Source of the DNA: Polyporus tsugae
Taxonomy: Eukaryota; Basidiomycota; Agaricomycetes; Polyporales; Polyporaceae
NCBI GenBank assembly: GCA_024305745.1
Contig: JAHRBS010000005.1
Coordinates: 1,550,001 to 1,614,000, forward strand
Direction of reading: 5' to 3'
DNA length: 64,000 nt
The translations under genes and the position numbers were made by a program. Of the stretch, positions 11,907 to 20,576 are shown one piece after another. Numbering within the stretch: the stretch's first letter is position 1; each line of letters opens with the position of its first letter. The notes under the pieces were generated by a model. It was not told where the DNA came from, did no database searches, and was given only the letters and a program-made list of their open reading frames with translations.

Positions 11907-14900
11907 TCAGTGATGCACTGAGCGGGAGTCCTGCCGGTTCGGGAGGCTGCTGCGATGGCCAGCAGCTGCCGTTTGAGGTGACACATCTCCGAAGGTCTGC
12001 GCCAGGCGGCGGGTGGCACCAACATAACGGAGTAGCGGGCGGAAGGCCTTGGGTGAGCCGAGGAGGGTTGAGAGGTCCCGGCTGCGGCGACCCATGTTGG
12101 AGAGGTACATAGCGCGGGCATGAGCGAAGGCGGGGCAGACTAGCAAGAAGTGCAGGACGGTCTCTGGAGCCCTGTGGCATGCAGAACACGTGCTGGATGG
12201 TGCGCGCGAGATTCGATGTAGGTGGCTGTTGAGAGGCGCATGGCCGGTGCAAAGCTGGAAAAGCACTGCTGCCTGTCGCCGCGAGAGGGACTGTATCGCT
12301 GTCATGTACTTGGGAGAGGGAAGGGAGGGATCAGTGGCAAGAAACTTCCGACCCCGTGGCGAGGCCCGCCACTCCTCTGAGGCACGCCTGGTAAGGCTCT
12401 GCAGGTGAGTCAGCTTAGCTTTAGATGCGCTGAGGGGGAGAGGGGAGCGGAGTAGACGTGGGAGAGACTTGGATGCGCTCGAAGCATCAGCGCGTTTTGC
12501 AGCACGCTTGGCCTGCCGGTCAGCGAGCTCATTGCCCTTGATGCCAAGGTGCCCTGGCACCCAGCGGAGAGTGAGCGAAGGGTGCTGGGTCGCACCATAA
12601 CGGTTGTGTACCAGGCTGGCCCTGGAGAAGAGGTAGTCAGTGAGGTAGTGACTGGGGCTGGGACGTATCTGCTGAGTCGCCTCGATAGACGACTTGTTGT
12701 CGAGGGCAACTGAAGGGTTGCTGGCAGGGTTGCGTTCCGTGCGCAGGAGCTCCGCTCCCAGGATGGAGCCCACAATCTCGGCCTCATAGATGCCATGCTC
12801 GGAGGCAGAGCCGAGATGGCAGCGGAGCGTGCGTGTGCGCGTAGTGCCTCGCCGCAGCAGGACTGCCGCAGCACCAACCTTACCCCCTTTCTCCGAGCCG
12901 TCCGAGTAGACCAGCACCCCATGCCGCCGCACCCAGGCTTCATCGTCATCCATCGCATCATCCTTTGAGCCGGCGACTTGAACTTGGAGAGGGGGCCGCC
13001 AATCGGGAGGCTGGCGGGCCGGCTGTACCTTCTCCATTCGGTCCGGTGTGTCTGATGCGACGTAGATGTGCATGAGCTCGTGAAGGGCTGACCGGTGGCG
13101 CTTGACATAGCGCGCTGCCGCCGTGCGGATATGTGATGCGAGCGGATGGGTGCGGGGGAGCGTACACATGCGGATCGTGGCCCGTTGGCAGAGCTTGTCG
13201 ATGAGGAGTGGGAAGGGGAGGAGATCTGCGTGCGCTGTCATAATATCAGTAGCCGTAGTGCGCATCGCACCAGTGATCAATAGCAGCGCCTCCCGCTGGA
13301 CTCGGGACAGCTTCTTGATAGCGCCAACCGAACCGTGACTACGCTTCCCTTCTGACGACGTGCTGACAGGTGTGATGAAGGTATCGACAGCATAGAGCAT
13401 ACTGGGGACTGCGACAGCCAGGTAGAGTCGGCGGATGAGAGAAGGGGAGAGGCCGTACTGGGAGCGGGCAAGCCGGCGGAGGGTCGAGATCCAGACCATG
13501 CCCTTGCCAAGGGCAGCGGCGACGTGTTGGTGGAAGCGGAGGCGGCAGTCCATAAGGAGGCCTAGAAAGCGGTGAGAAGCAGAGGGGGCAATAGTGGTGT
13601 CACTGAGCTGCAGCGAGGGACCAAGTGAGTCGGATGCCCGCCGGGTCATGTTCAACAGGCCGAACTTGTCGAGGGAGAAGCGGGAGTTGTGAGAAGCCGA
13701 CCAGTCGTCAGCACCACCTGGGCGGACAAAAAACTCCGTCAGTTTAGCATGTGTCTCTGCAAAAGTGCGACCTATCGCGATGAGTGCAACATCATCCATC
13801 AAGCCGACTGCTGTCTCGCCGTTCTTCTTCCGTGCACTGTCGATGAGTACCGAGTTGAAGAAGCCATATAGGATGACCGACAGGGGACAGCCCTGGTCGA
13901 TACCGCTAATGATGTCAAATAGCTCTGAGATGAAGTCGTCAAATTTGAGGCGCGTGCGGCGGCCACGCAGCTTCTCGCGCAACCACTCGATGATCTTCTT
14001 GGGCACTCTTTGCATGCGCATGTCGTGGAATAGCTGCTCCGGAGTGGCAGCCGGGAATGCAGACTTGATGTCTAGAAAGAGAACAGAGGCGACCTTGCCT
14101 CGCCGCCAGGCATCTTTGACTGTCTTTGTGACCAGGTGGATAGAATCTGTCATGGTACGGCCGGCACGTCCGCCGAACTGGTATTTGGCAAGAAGGGACT
14201 TCCTTTCTGCGTGATAAACGAGCACATCAGCGACACAACGAGAGAGGATCTTGGACATGCAGTTGAGGAGCGCGATGGGGCGGTGCGCCTTCGCTGTTGT
14301 ATAGTCCGACTTGCCCGGCTTGCACAGGACAATAGTGTCCGAGACCTTCCAGACATCCGGGTAGTACTGGAGGTCAAAGGTGGCACGGAAGAGCTTGCCT
14401 AGGAGAGGGACGAGTGTGACGCTGCAGTGGATGTATACCTCATTCGGTATTCCATCCGGACTGGGTGCCTTGAAGGAGCGGAGCGCGCCAATCGCCCGCT
14501 CGACCTGGTCGTCAGAAATGTCAGTGAACTCGAAGCAAGGAGGAGGGTAGTCGGAGTCCGGGGTAAAAGGCGGGGCGGGCCCCGGTGGTAGGAAGAAGGC
14601 CTTGTGGAACTCCTCGCCCTTCGCCGCGTTGTCTGTCAGTATGCGGCTGTTATCGTCGATGGCCTTCAGCGGAGGGATGCGCGTGCTGCCGCCATCCGTT
14701 GGGCCCCTCTTGACAAAGCGGTGGGCAGTCCATATTGAGTGCGCATCTGTGGCATCGAGGAACGCTGTCCAGCAGTCCTTGCGCGCGTACTTGATGCGTT
14801 TGGCGTACTGGTTCCGTATATGCCGGTACTCTTCGTGGCATAGGTGTGTAGGGTCACCGCGGTGTCGAAAGGTGAGGTGACCTGCATGCTGTTTCTCCCG

Positions 14901-15941
14901 ACGCATGATCGAGAGGTCCTTCGACCACCAGCGCCTGGAGAACGGTGTCGGGTTAGTAAATGGCACCTCCTTTTCCACCGCGGTGTTGAGGGCTGCGGTG
15001 AGTCGCTCCAGTGAGACGTCAAAGTCGGCCACCGAGACAATCACCTCCGGGAGAGGGTGAGCTTGAAGTGCCGTGCAGAGCGCAGAGTCGAACGCCGCCC
15101 AGTCGACTTCTCGGAAGTTGCGACGCCGCTGTGGGACCGACACAGCGAGGGGGATGTCGAGCACCGTGATCACCGGATAATGATCCGTCTTTGTCGGGCG
15201 CAGGTGCGGCGCAGTCATGCAGGAGCTAAGGGAGTCTAGTAGCTCAGTAGTGCAAAAAACATTGTCAGGGCGAGTGAGGTTCTTGGTACGCAGCGCCTCT
15301 AGTGTCGGGATGCCCGCTGGGAGGGCCATCTCTAGGCCAAAGTCTGCTAGGTGGCGGAGAAGCCGCTGCGCCTGGTCATTGCTGGATGGCGTGAAGAGGT
15401 GGTGGTTCCGCGGCTCATCCCAGACTGGGCTGTGGCGGTTGAAGTCCCCTAGCCAGATGATGTGGTCAGTGGGGTCGAACTCCACACTGCCACCACCGCC
15501 GGACGCCAGCCTCCTCGTCGCCCGTGATGCTGCGTGGATGGCGCGGTCATGATCACCATCAACATAGAGGTTGAAGAGGTGAATGTGCTGCCCGCGCGAG
15601 GTGACCGTGATTGCTGTGACATCCGGGGAGGGGATGTTGATGGGGCGCCAGGCATTGGATGAAATTGCAGTGCTGACGAGCAAGACAGAGCGTGTGCGCT
15701 GCTCTGATTCGAGATGGCCGTCTGGGTAGACGACTACCCAGCGCGACGTGGCACGGGTGAGCTTGAGGAAGTCGATGTGTGGCTCTTGAATGGCGAGGAT
15801 GTCGTAGTCTCGGGGGTTGGCGGAATGGAGAAGGTCATATTGGGCGGATAGCGAGCGATTCACATTCTGCTGCCAGATACGAAGGTGGGGAAGGTCAGTA
15901 ATCGTGCGTGCAGGGTGAGAGGAGTGGGACTGTTCAGGCAT
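11907..15941 (-). CDS. LINE ORF2: endonuclease, reverse transcriptase, RNase H
   Basis: An uninterrupted 1344-residue protein. The N-terminus (about 20-270) is an APE-type endonuclease: WQQNVNRS, AIQEPHID, WLGDFNRHSPVWDE, and TDHYPVI. The reverse transcriptase (about 470-760) has FKAPSPDGIPNEVY, HRPIALLNCMSKILSR, FLDIKSAFPA, GIDQGCPLS and the active-site box LMDDVAL in place of the commoner F/YADD. RNase H (about 1000-1130) has YSDGSEKGG, EAEIVG, ALDNKSS and GNELADRQAKRA, so the D-E-D-D residues are present. A C-terminal zinc motif (CSACHRAPETVLHFLLVC) follows. The complete frame suggests recent insertion, although the 5' truncation makes this copy unlikely to be autonomous. Confidence 0.93.
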   Translation of the reverse strand: MPEQSHSSHPARTITDLPHLRIWQQNVNRSLSAQYDLLHSANPRDYDILAIQEPHIDFLKLTRATSRWVVVYPDGHLESEQRTRSVLLVSTAISSNAWRPINIPSPDVTAITVTSRGQHIHLFNLYVDGDHDRAIHAASRATRRLASGGGGSVEFDPTDHIIWLGDFNRHSPVWDEPRNHHLFTPSSNDQAQRLLRHLADFGLEMALPAGIPTLEALRTKNLTRPDNVFCTTELLDSLSSCMTAPHLRPTKTDHYPVITVLDIPLAVSVPQRRRNFREVDWAAFDSALCTALQAHPLPEVIVSVADFDVSLERLTAALNTAVEKEVPFTNPTPFSRRWWSKDLSIMRREKQHAGHLTFRHRGDPTHLCHEEYRHIRNQYAKRIKYARKDCWTAFLDATDAHSIWTAHRFVKRGPTDGGSTRIPPLKAIDDNSRILTDNAAKGEEFHKAFFLPPGPAPPFTPDSDYPPPCFEFTDISDDQVERAIGALRSFKAPSPDGIPNEVYIHCSVTLVPLLGKLFRATFDLQYYPDVWKVSDTIVLCKPGKSDYTTAKAHRPIALLNCMSKILSRCVADVLVYHAERKSLLAKYQFGGRAGRTMTDSIHLVTKTVKDAWRRGKVASVLFLDIKSAFPAATPEQLFHDMRMQRVPKKIIEWLREKLRGRRTRLKFDDFISELFDIISGIDQGCPLSVILYGFFNSVLIDSARKKNGETAVGLMDDVALIAIGRTFAETHAKLTEFFVRPGGADDWSASHNSRFSLDKFGLLNMTRRASDSLGPSLQLSDTTIAPSASHRFLGLLMDCRLRFHQHVAAALGKGMVWISTLRRLARSQYGLSPSLIRRLYLAVAVPSMLYAVDTFITPVSTSSEGKRSHGSVGAIKKLSRVQREALLLITGAMRTTATDIMTAHADLLPFPLLIDKLCQRATIRMCTLPRTHPLASHIRTAAARYVKRHRSALHELMHIYVASDTPDRMEKVQPARQPPDWRPPLQVQVAGSKDDAMDDDEAWVRRHGVLVYSDGSEKGGKVGAAAVLLRRGTTRTRTLRCHLGSASEHGIYEAEIVGSILGAELLRTERNPASNPSVALDNKSSIEATQQIRPSPSHYLTDYLFSRASLVHNRYGATQHPSLTLRWVPGHLGIKGNELADRQAKRAAKRADASSASKSLPRLLRSPLPLSASKAKLTHLQSLTRRASEEWRASPRGRKFLATDPSLPSPKYMTAIQSLSRRQAAVLFQLCTGHAPLNSHLHRISRAPSSTCSACHRAPETVLHFLLVCPAFAHARAMYLSNMGRRSRDLSTLLGSPKAFRPLLRYVGATRRLAQTFGDVSPQTAAAGHRSSLPNRQDSRSVHH

Positions 15942-16310
15942 CCTGGCCTATGGGCTGGGACCCCTGCGACGAGAAGTTGAGAGTTGACTGCGTAAGACTG
16001 GCCTGCGCCGCGCGCCGGCGCTGCGAGGGTGGAGGGGGGCCATGGTCAATGCTGTCCTGCACGATGTTCCAGAGCGTGTTGGTTGGTGCATCATCCAGGC
16101 GTGGGACCCAGGAGTCTGGGTCTGCGGTGGGGAAGAAGCGGAGGCGGTTTTCGGGATGCCGCGCGTCAGTCCGGCGCATCTGGTCGAGGAAGACAGGACA
16201 GTCTCTGCTCCAGGCGGCATGCCCGTCCTTCTTGCAGTTCGCGCACCGATGGTGGGTGGGTTCTTGTCGGGTGCAGTCCCGGGTTCGGTGCGCGCGGCCG
16301 CACGTGCCGC
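15934..16310 (-). pseudogene. LINE ORF1 (gag-like), truncated C-terminal part
   Basis: The remaining frame has two CCHC zinc knuckles (CGTCGRAHRTRDC and CANCKKDGHAAWSRDC) and a Pro-rich tail. These are typical of nucleic-acid-binding ORF1 proteins of fungal LINEs. The 5' part is missing. The open frame runs on to 16368 only by reading host flank. Its TGA stop lies inside ATGCCTGA, so it overlaps the ORF2 start by 8 nt, a layout that suits termination-reinitiation. Confidence 0.8.
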
Positions 16311-16913
16311 AGGATCTACTTATATCACTGACGATTAACAGGAAGCACAGCTCGGATGATCTTCTCAAGCTCCATTATCCATCAAGGATCTTCGAACCCA
16401 TTACCTTGTCAAGTCAGGCAGCCGACGCCTGCGTCGTCGTTGTCACTAACAGACGTCGATCCGCTGGTCCAAATTACGGCATGCTCAGCTAGCAGCCTGG
16501 CACACTTCCCGCCTTACCCATGTCGATTGACAACCCACGATCGTTCGCGTTCTCAGGACGACTTCCACCGCATGCTATCATCATGGATTGCGCACCCGGA
16601 GTACCGTGGGATCAGGAAGTTGAACATGCAGACGGCGGTACTAGTCGATAGAACACCACGGGTGTGTAGGCTGGCTTCTGTGTGGGGCAAATGCAGTTTT
16701 ATTGACAGATTTTCCATTGCATCCGGATAACGGCACGTCGAAGAAGATAGAATTCACAGAAATCATTGCAGCGCATGTTCAGGGCGACATCGCGAGTCGC
16801 AGCGACTCAAGCGGATGCAAGATATAAGTGTCCCACTATGGCGATACCTCACAGAAACCCTCTTCCGATTCTGTCACCCTCGGCAGTTCTCATTCACACC
16901 CGTACCTGCTACA
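16311..16913 (+). repeat. DUF6533 leader repeat, right part, with TATA-like site
   Basis: The leader resumes after the LINE and runs to the ATG at 16914. It resembles 20105-20576, 44040-44581, 49490-49981 and 55190-55744. Shared landmarks are ATGGATTGCGC, GAAGATAGA and CACAGAAA. A TATA-like GATATAAGTG lies about 90 bp before the ATG. The LINE therefore inserted upstream of this gene and pushed its distal leader about 5 kb away. Confidence 0.6.
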
Positions 16914-18723
16914 ATGTCCGCCATTCAAGTCAGCGCGCAGGAGATGGCATATCTGTGAGCTTTAACTTCGCACGACGGGAGTGTTCTAACACCCTTGCTA
17001 ACTCCAGAATGCTAGATACCCGTATATATACTGCAATTATGCTGCTTGTGGTGCTGCTTCTTCCAATATTCGCCTAATTGCCCAATGCTAACCTGACGCG
17101 CTAGCAATCCTCGTCTATGACTGGTTCCTGTGCCTTGACCAGGAGGTCAGATTCATCTGGAACTGGCGCTCTAAATTAACGGGCCCCTCGCTGGTGTATG
17201 CCCTCAGCCGCTATGCGGTGCTCACACAGAGCCTCCTGATTGTTGCATCGAACTATCCGATGTCGGACCTGGTACGTGATGTTACTCCCACTCTTCCTTT
17301 TCATGGACTCACCGTTGTGGATGTAGAGGTAATGGGTGGCCATCGAGTCAACACCAATCCGATACTTATACCCCATTCCCACAATAGCTGTACGGCGGAT
17401 GTATGGGCCCAGGCCGTCACCGGGATACTGAGTACAATCGCGATCGGCGGTGCGTCCGAGCTCCTTCCCGAAGCAATCAGATGCTGAACCGAACTGCTTC
17501 CCTAGCCTTCTCCGCCCTGCGTGCATATGCACTGTCGAACAAGAAGGTGTGGCTGGCGGCCATAATCATTCTGTTGGCGCTACCACCGACAGCGACGTCG
17601 ATTGTAAGTCTCTCTCTGATGTCGCTCCTGCTTGTGGTTGGTAAACCATTTGCCGGGAAAGCTTCAATGCGTCTACGGCGGTCCTACAAATCTACCCAGT
17701 CCATTCAATTGCAGTTGGTCGACCTCGCTATCTCCGACATTCTCTCTCAGGTGTGGCTCACAACCACTATTCAGTCGGATGAAACTAATTTACTAACTCG
17801 GCCGTTTTTAGTTGTGTGTAGCACACCAATCAATTTTGTTTCGTCGGTACTCACGTCAATTACATATAGATGTTCTGGCTACGCGAGCATCGCAGTTTAT
17901 GGCAGAGCTGCTTGTCGTCGCTGTCACCTGGTGGTACTCCTACCGGTCGTATCGCATGCAGAAGAGCCTCCAGTTCAGAAGAACTATTAGTTCTTTCCTC
18001 ATCTACAATGGTCAGTTGTCCTCCGCCGGACCATCACATTAATAGCTGACTAGAGGATCAATTGCGCAGGCAGCATATATTTCTTGTGCGCTCAATCCTT
18101 AGCTGGTAGGATGGCGTGGTCCCCAACGCTGATTGCAAACAGATTCCTCGCGACCTTGTACATTCTCGACATCATTTTCCACTCGGCATCGGTATGACCT
18201 CCAACTGCAGATCACATATATCACGTTTTTCCTCATATTTCCCTCCAGGTACCAGATAATGTCTTGAACGCGGACAGCTTTCTGGAACTATTCTACGACT
18301 CGTGAGTCTCGGCCTCCCGCGGCCCTTCGTAGTATGACTCGCTTCGGTTCCTGACCAAATTATCATGCTCACAGCATCACGTCGATCCTTACGTGCCGCT
18401 TCATCATTTCCCTTCGCAAATTCGACAGCAGCATCGAGTCCGCGACGTGTTCCGAGCGGGGCTCTCGGGGCCGCGAGCACGCGGTCTCGACGATGCTCGA
18501 GTTCGCGGCGCAGCCCAGCGAGAGCCTGCCGGCCTTCATCGCGTCCTTCGCTCACCCCGTCTACGTAGACTCGGCGGGCCACTCGGAGGCCCTGTCCGAG
18601 GTACACTACGAGTCTGATGACGCGATTGTCGATGATGGACCCGAGCAGGGGCGAGAGATGGATGTGCTCACGGCACCGACTCGGAACACGCTGTCACGGT
18701 CCTGTCAGATTCCGGTTCCCTGA
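16914..18723 (+). CDS. DUF6533 multi-pass membrane protein, copy 1
   Basis: Role unknown. DUF6533 proteins are multi-pass membrane proteins common in Agaricomycetes. Exons: 16914-16954, 17016-17050, 17105-17271, 17327-17328 (2-nt micro-exon), 17388-17449, 17506-17603, from 17715, then 17870-18010, 18070-18085, 18143-18191, 18249-18301 and 18375-18723. Signatures are YDWFLCLDQEVRFIWNW, YPMSDLSC across the micro-exon, AFSALRAYALSN, VTWWYSYRSY, and a soluble acidic tail after FAAQPSESLPAFIASF. The 61-nt stretch 17751-17811 gives a frameshift if kept as exon. Splicing it out with a 4-nt exon (17812-17815) keeps the frame and yields about 350 aa. So either the copy uses that route or it is a one-base pseudogene. 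Confidence 0.68.
17327..17328 (+). other. 2-nt micro-exon (AG) in DUF6533 copy 1
   Basis: The context is GATGTAG|AG|GTAATG. Exon 3 ends ...TCG GAC CTG and exon 5 starts C TGT. Only the inserted AG gives MSDLSC in frame, matching the family spacing MSD-x-x-C as I recall it. The same AG|AG|GT core occurs at 22222-22223, 44997-44998, 50397-50398 and 56163-56164. Confidence 0.6.
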
Positions 18724-19640
18724 TCCACTATTCAAGTTGGAATATTCCGCGTGGTTCATGTTCGTACTAGGTAGGCCTTCAGATGAGTGGGCGTTTCGCA
18801 GGTGTTGACTGACCGTCAATCATGACTCATAGGTGCCGACGTCTCGGGGTAACACGGTCTAACATTATCATCGATTCTTTCCACCGCCGAGGCCTATATA
18901 AAGTCCATGATATGTGTTTGGAGCTGCCCGCTATATCACCTGGCCAGCATGGAGGACCGTATGGTCGTTCCCACTCCGTCAGAATACTTACTACCATATC
19001 CAAGTATGACGTAGTCGACTCGAGTCCTCGCGCATCCTGGTGGTTCCGTTTCCTGGTCTGCTTGTCCTTCTCCTGCTTAGATGCCTGTTCGCGAGCGTAG
19101 GGTCTCCGTCGAATTGCCAGTATATGCATGGACGTGTCAGTAACGGGATGAGTGGTTACGACTCGTTCGGAGCCCACTGTTCCGCCAGGATTCTTCCAGG
19201 GCAGTTCCGTAGGGATGGACGGCGACCGGACTGACCCTAATCCTTAGGCTCAGCTGACTTCTCATTCCTCTCTCTCCCGTATGAACACTGCAATATGTAG
19301 TGCAAATACAAACCATACTGAGTCATTCACTCTGTGATGCAGCGGGGCGGCGCGTGTGGAACAAGAGCCTCAAAGGCACCATGAAGACCAAGCTGGGCGG
19401 GAGTGTATATCCTTCGTCAGCCATTTATCAAAGACCAATGCACGCAAACGCGAACGCACAGAGGGTTGCAAGGTGTTGTTCCCAGTGTGTCCCGGGCCAA
19501 AGCCCAATGGTTGAGTCGCATCTTGGGCGCCAGGCTCGCGTAACGTATATGCTGGCTTCGATGTATACCGGTCAGCATGCAGATGGGTATAAGAAGCGTC
19601 GGATGGCGCACTCACCGTGGTATAGTTGAATATCTGCATG
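18724..19640. other. Spacer, no supported gene
   Basis: Lies between DUF6533 copy 1 and the leader of copy 2. Short frames on both strands only. No repeat or RNA recognised. Confidence 0.5.
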
Positions 19641-19859
19641 AGTGATGGGCGGGAAGCATACTAGTACTACTTATCATGTCGCTGCGGCGCGCCGGCCAGG
19701 ACTCGAGACATCTGAGACGTGCCCTCGGTGCATGCCAACATGGTGTCGGGGGTTGAACGTTGAACGTTGAAGACAGAGGGCCCAAGGTGGGAAGAGGAAG
19801 AGGACGCCATTCTCAAGTCCCCCGGATGATGGGAAGGAGGGCATCTAAAGTACTTCTTG

Positions 19860-20576
19860 TACTGATCTCGGACGGCGCTACTAGTACCTGTTGCGGCTTT
19901 GTTGCGGCCTTGATCTCAGTGAGTCCCAAACAGACTCCATGTTCAGCTCCAGCTTACAACTTCAAAGTGCCATCACAACCGATGGCCTCCCAAACTTCCT
20001 GCGACGCGCTCGCAGAGCCTCAGACTCAGTGATGACTTGGAGGCAACCTGAGACCGCTGCAGCCTAGTTGACGCCCCATGGTGAGACCGGCCGCGGATAG
20101 AAGCGGGATCTACATACTTAAATCACCGAAGACTAACAGTAAGCACAACCCACTCTATCATCTCTTTCATCCCTCAAGAATCTTCCAATCCATCACTTTG
20201 TCAGGCCAGACAGCCCACGCCTGCGTCCTCGTCACTAACAGACGTCGACCCCTGGTCCAATTTGCGGCGCTGTGCGCGGCATCCTATCACCATCCCGGAG
20301 TACCACGCCATGGGGTCAGGAACATGTGGAGTCGATAGAACAGTAGGCTGGCTTCTGTGTGGGGCAAACACTGTTTTCATGACAAATCCTCCATTCCATC
20401 CGGACTATGGCACGTCGAAGAAGATAGAGTTCATAGGCATCATTGTATGCACCTGTTTAGCGACCTCACGGTGCAAAATATAATGAAAGTGTCCCACCAA
20501 GGCACTACCTCACAGGAATCCCTGACCTCTTCCAATCCTGTCCCCCTTAACAGTTCCCATTCACGTCTACGACAAA
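19860..20576 (+). repeat. DUF6533 leader repeat of copy 2 (uninterrupted)
   Basis: This is the intact counterpart of the leader split by the LINE (10980-11279 plus 16311-16913). The pre-insertion site reads GCGGGATCTACATACTT at about 20104-20120, which confirms the position of the LINE junction. A TATA-like AATATAATG lies just upstream of the ATG at 20577. Confidence 0.65.

Larger units (their letters stand above)
11280..16310 (-). mobile_element. Non-LTR retrotransposon (LINE), 5'-truncated, with target-site duplication
   Basis: A 5.0-kb element lies on the minus strand. Its 3' end at about 11280 carries an AAAG tail (read on + as TTTCTTTCTTTCTTTC). Both flanks repeat AGGATCTACTT (11269-11279 and 16311-16321), a clear target-site duplication of 9-11 bp. 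The element encodes the end of ORF1 (CCHC knuckles) and a complete ORF2 with endonuclease, reverse transcriptase and RNase H. It is 5'-truncated: the 5' junction falls at the first zinc knuckle of ORF1. The domain order resembles the fungal Tad1/I-type LINEs. The clade assignment is inferred. Confidence 0.9.

Noticed and set aside
12958..14402. Several open frames on the plus strand opposite the LINE ORF2
   Set aside because: They are antisense shadows of a 1344-codon coding frame with strong family motifs, and none has its own similarity.
18365..18617. Arg/Ser-rich frames over the DUF6533 tail
   Set aside because: Alternative frames of the last DUF6533 exon. The correct frame has ITSILTCRFI and FAAQPSESLPAF.
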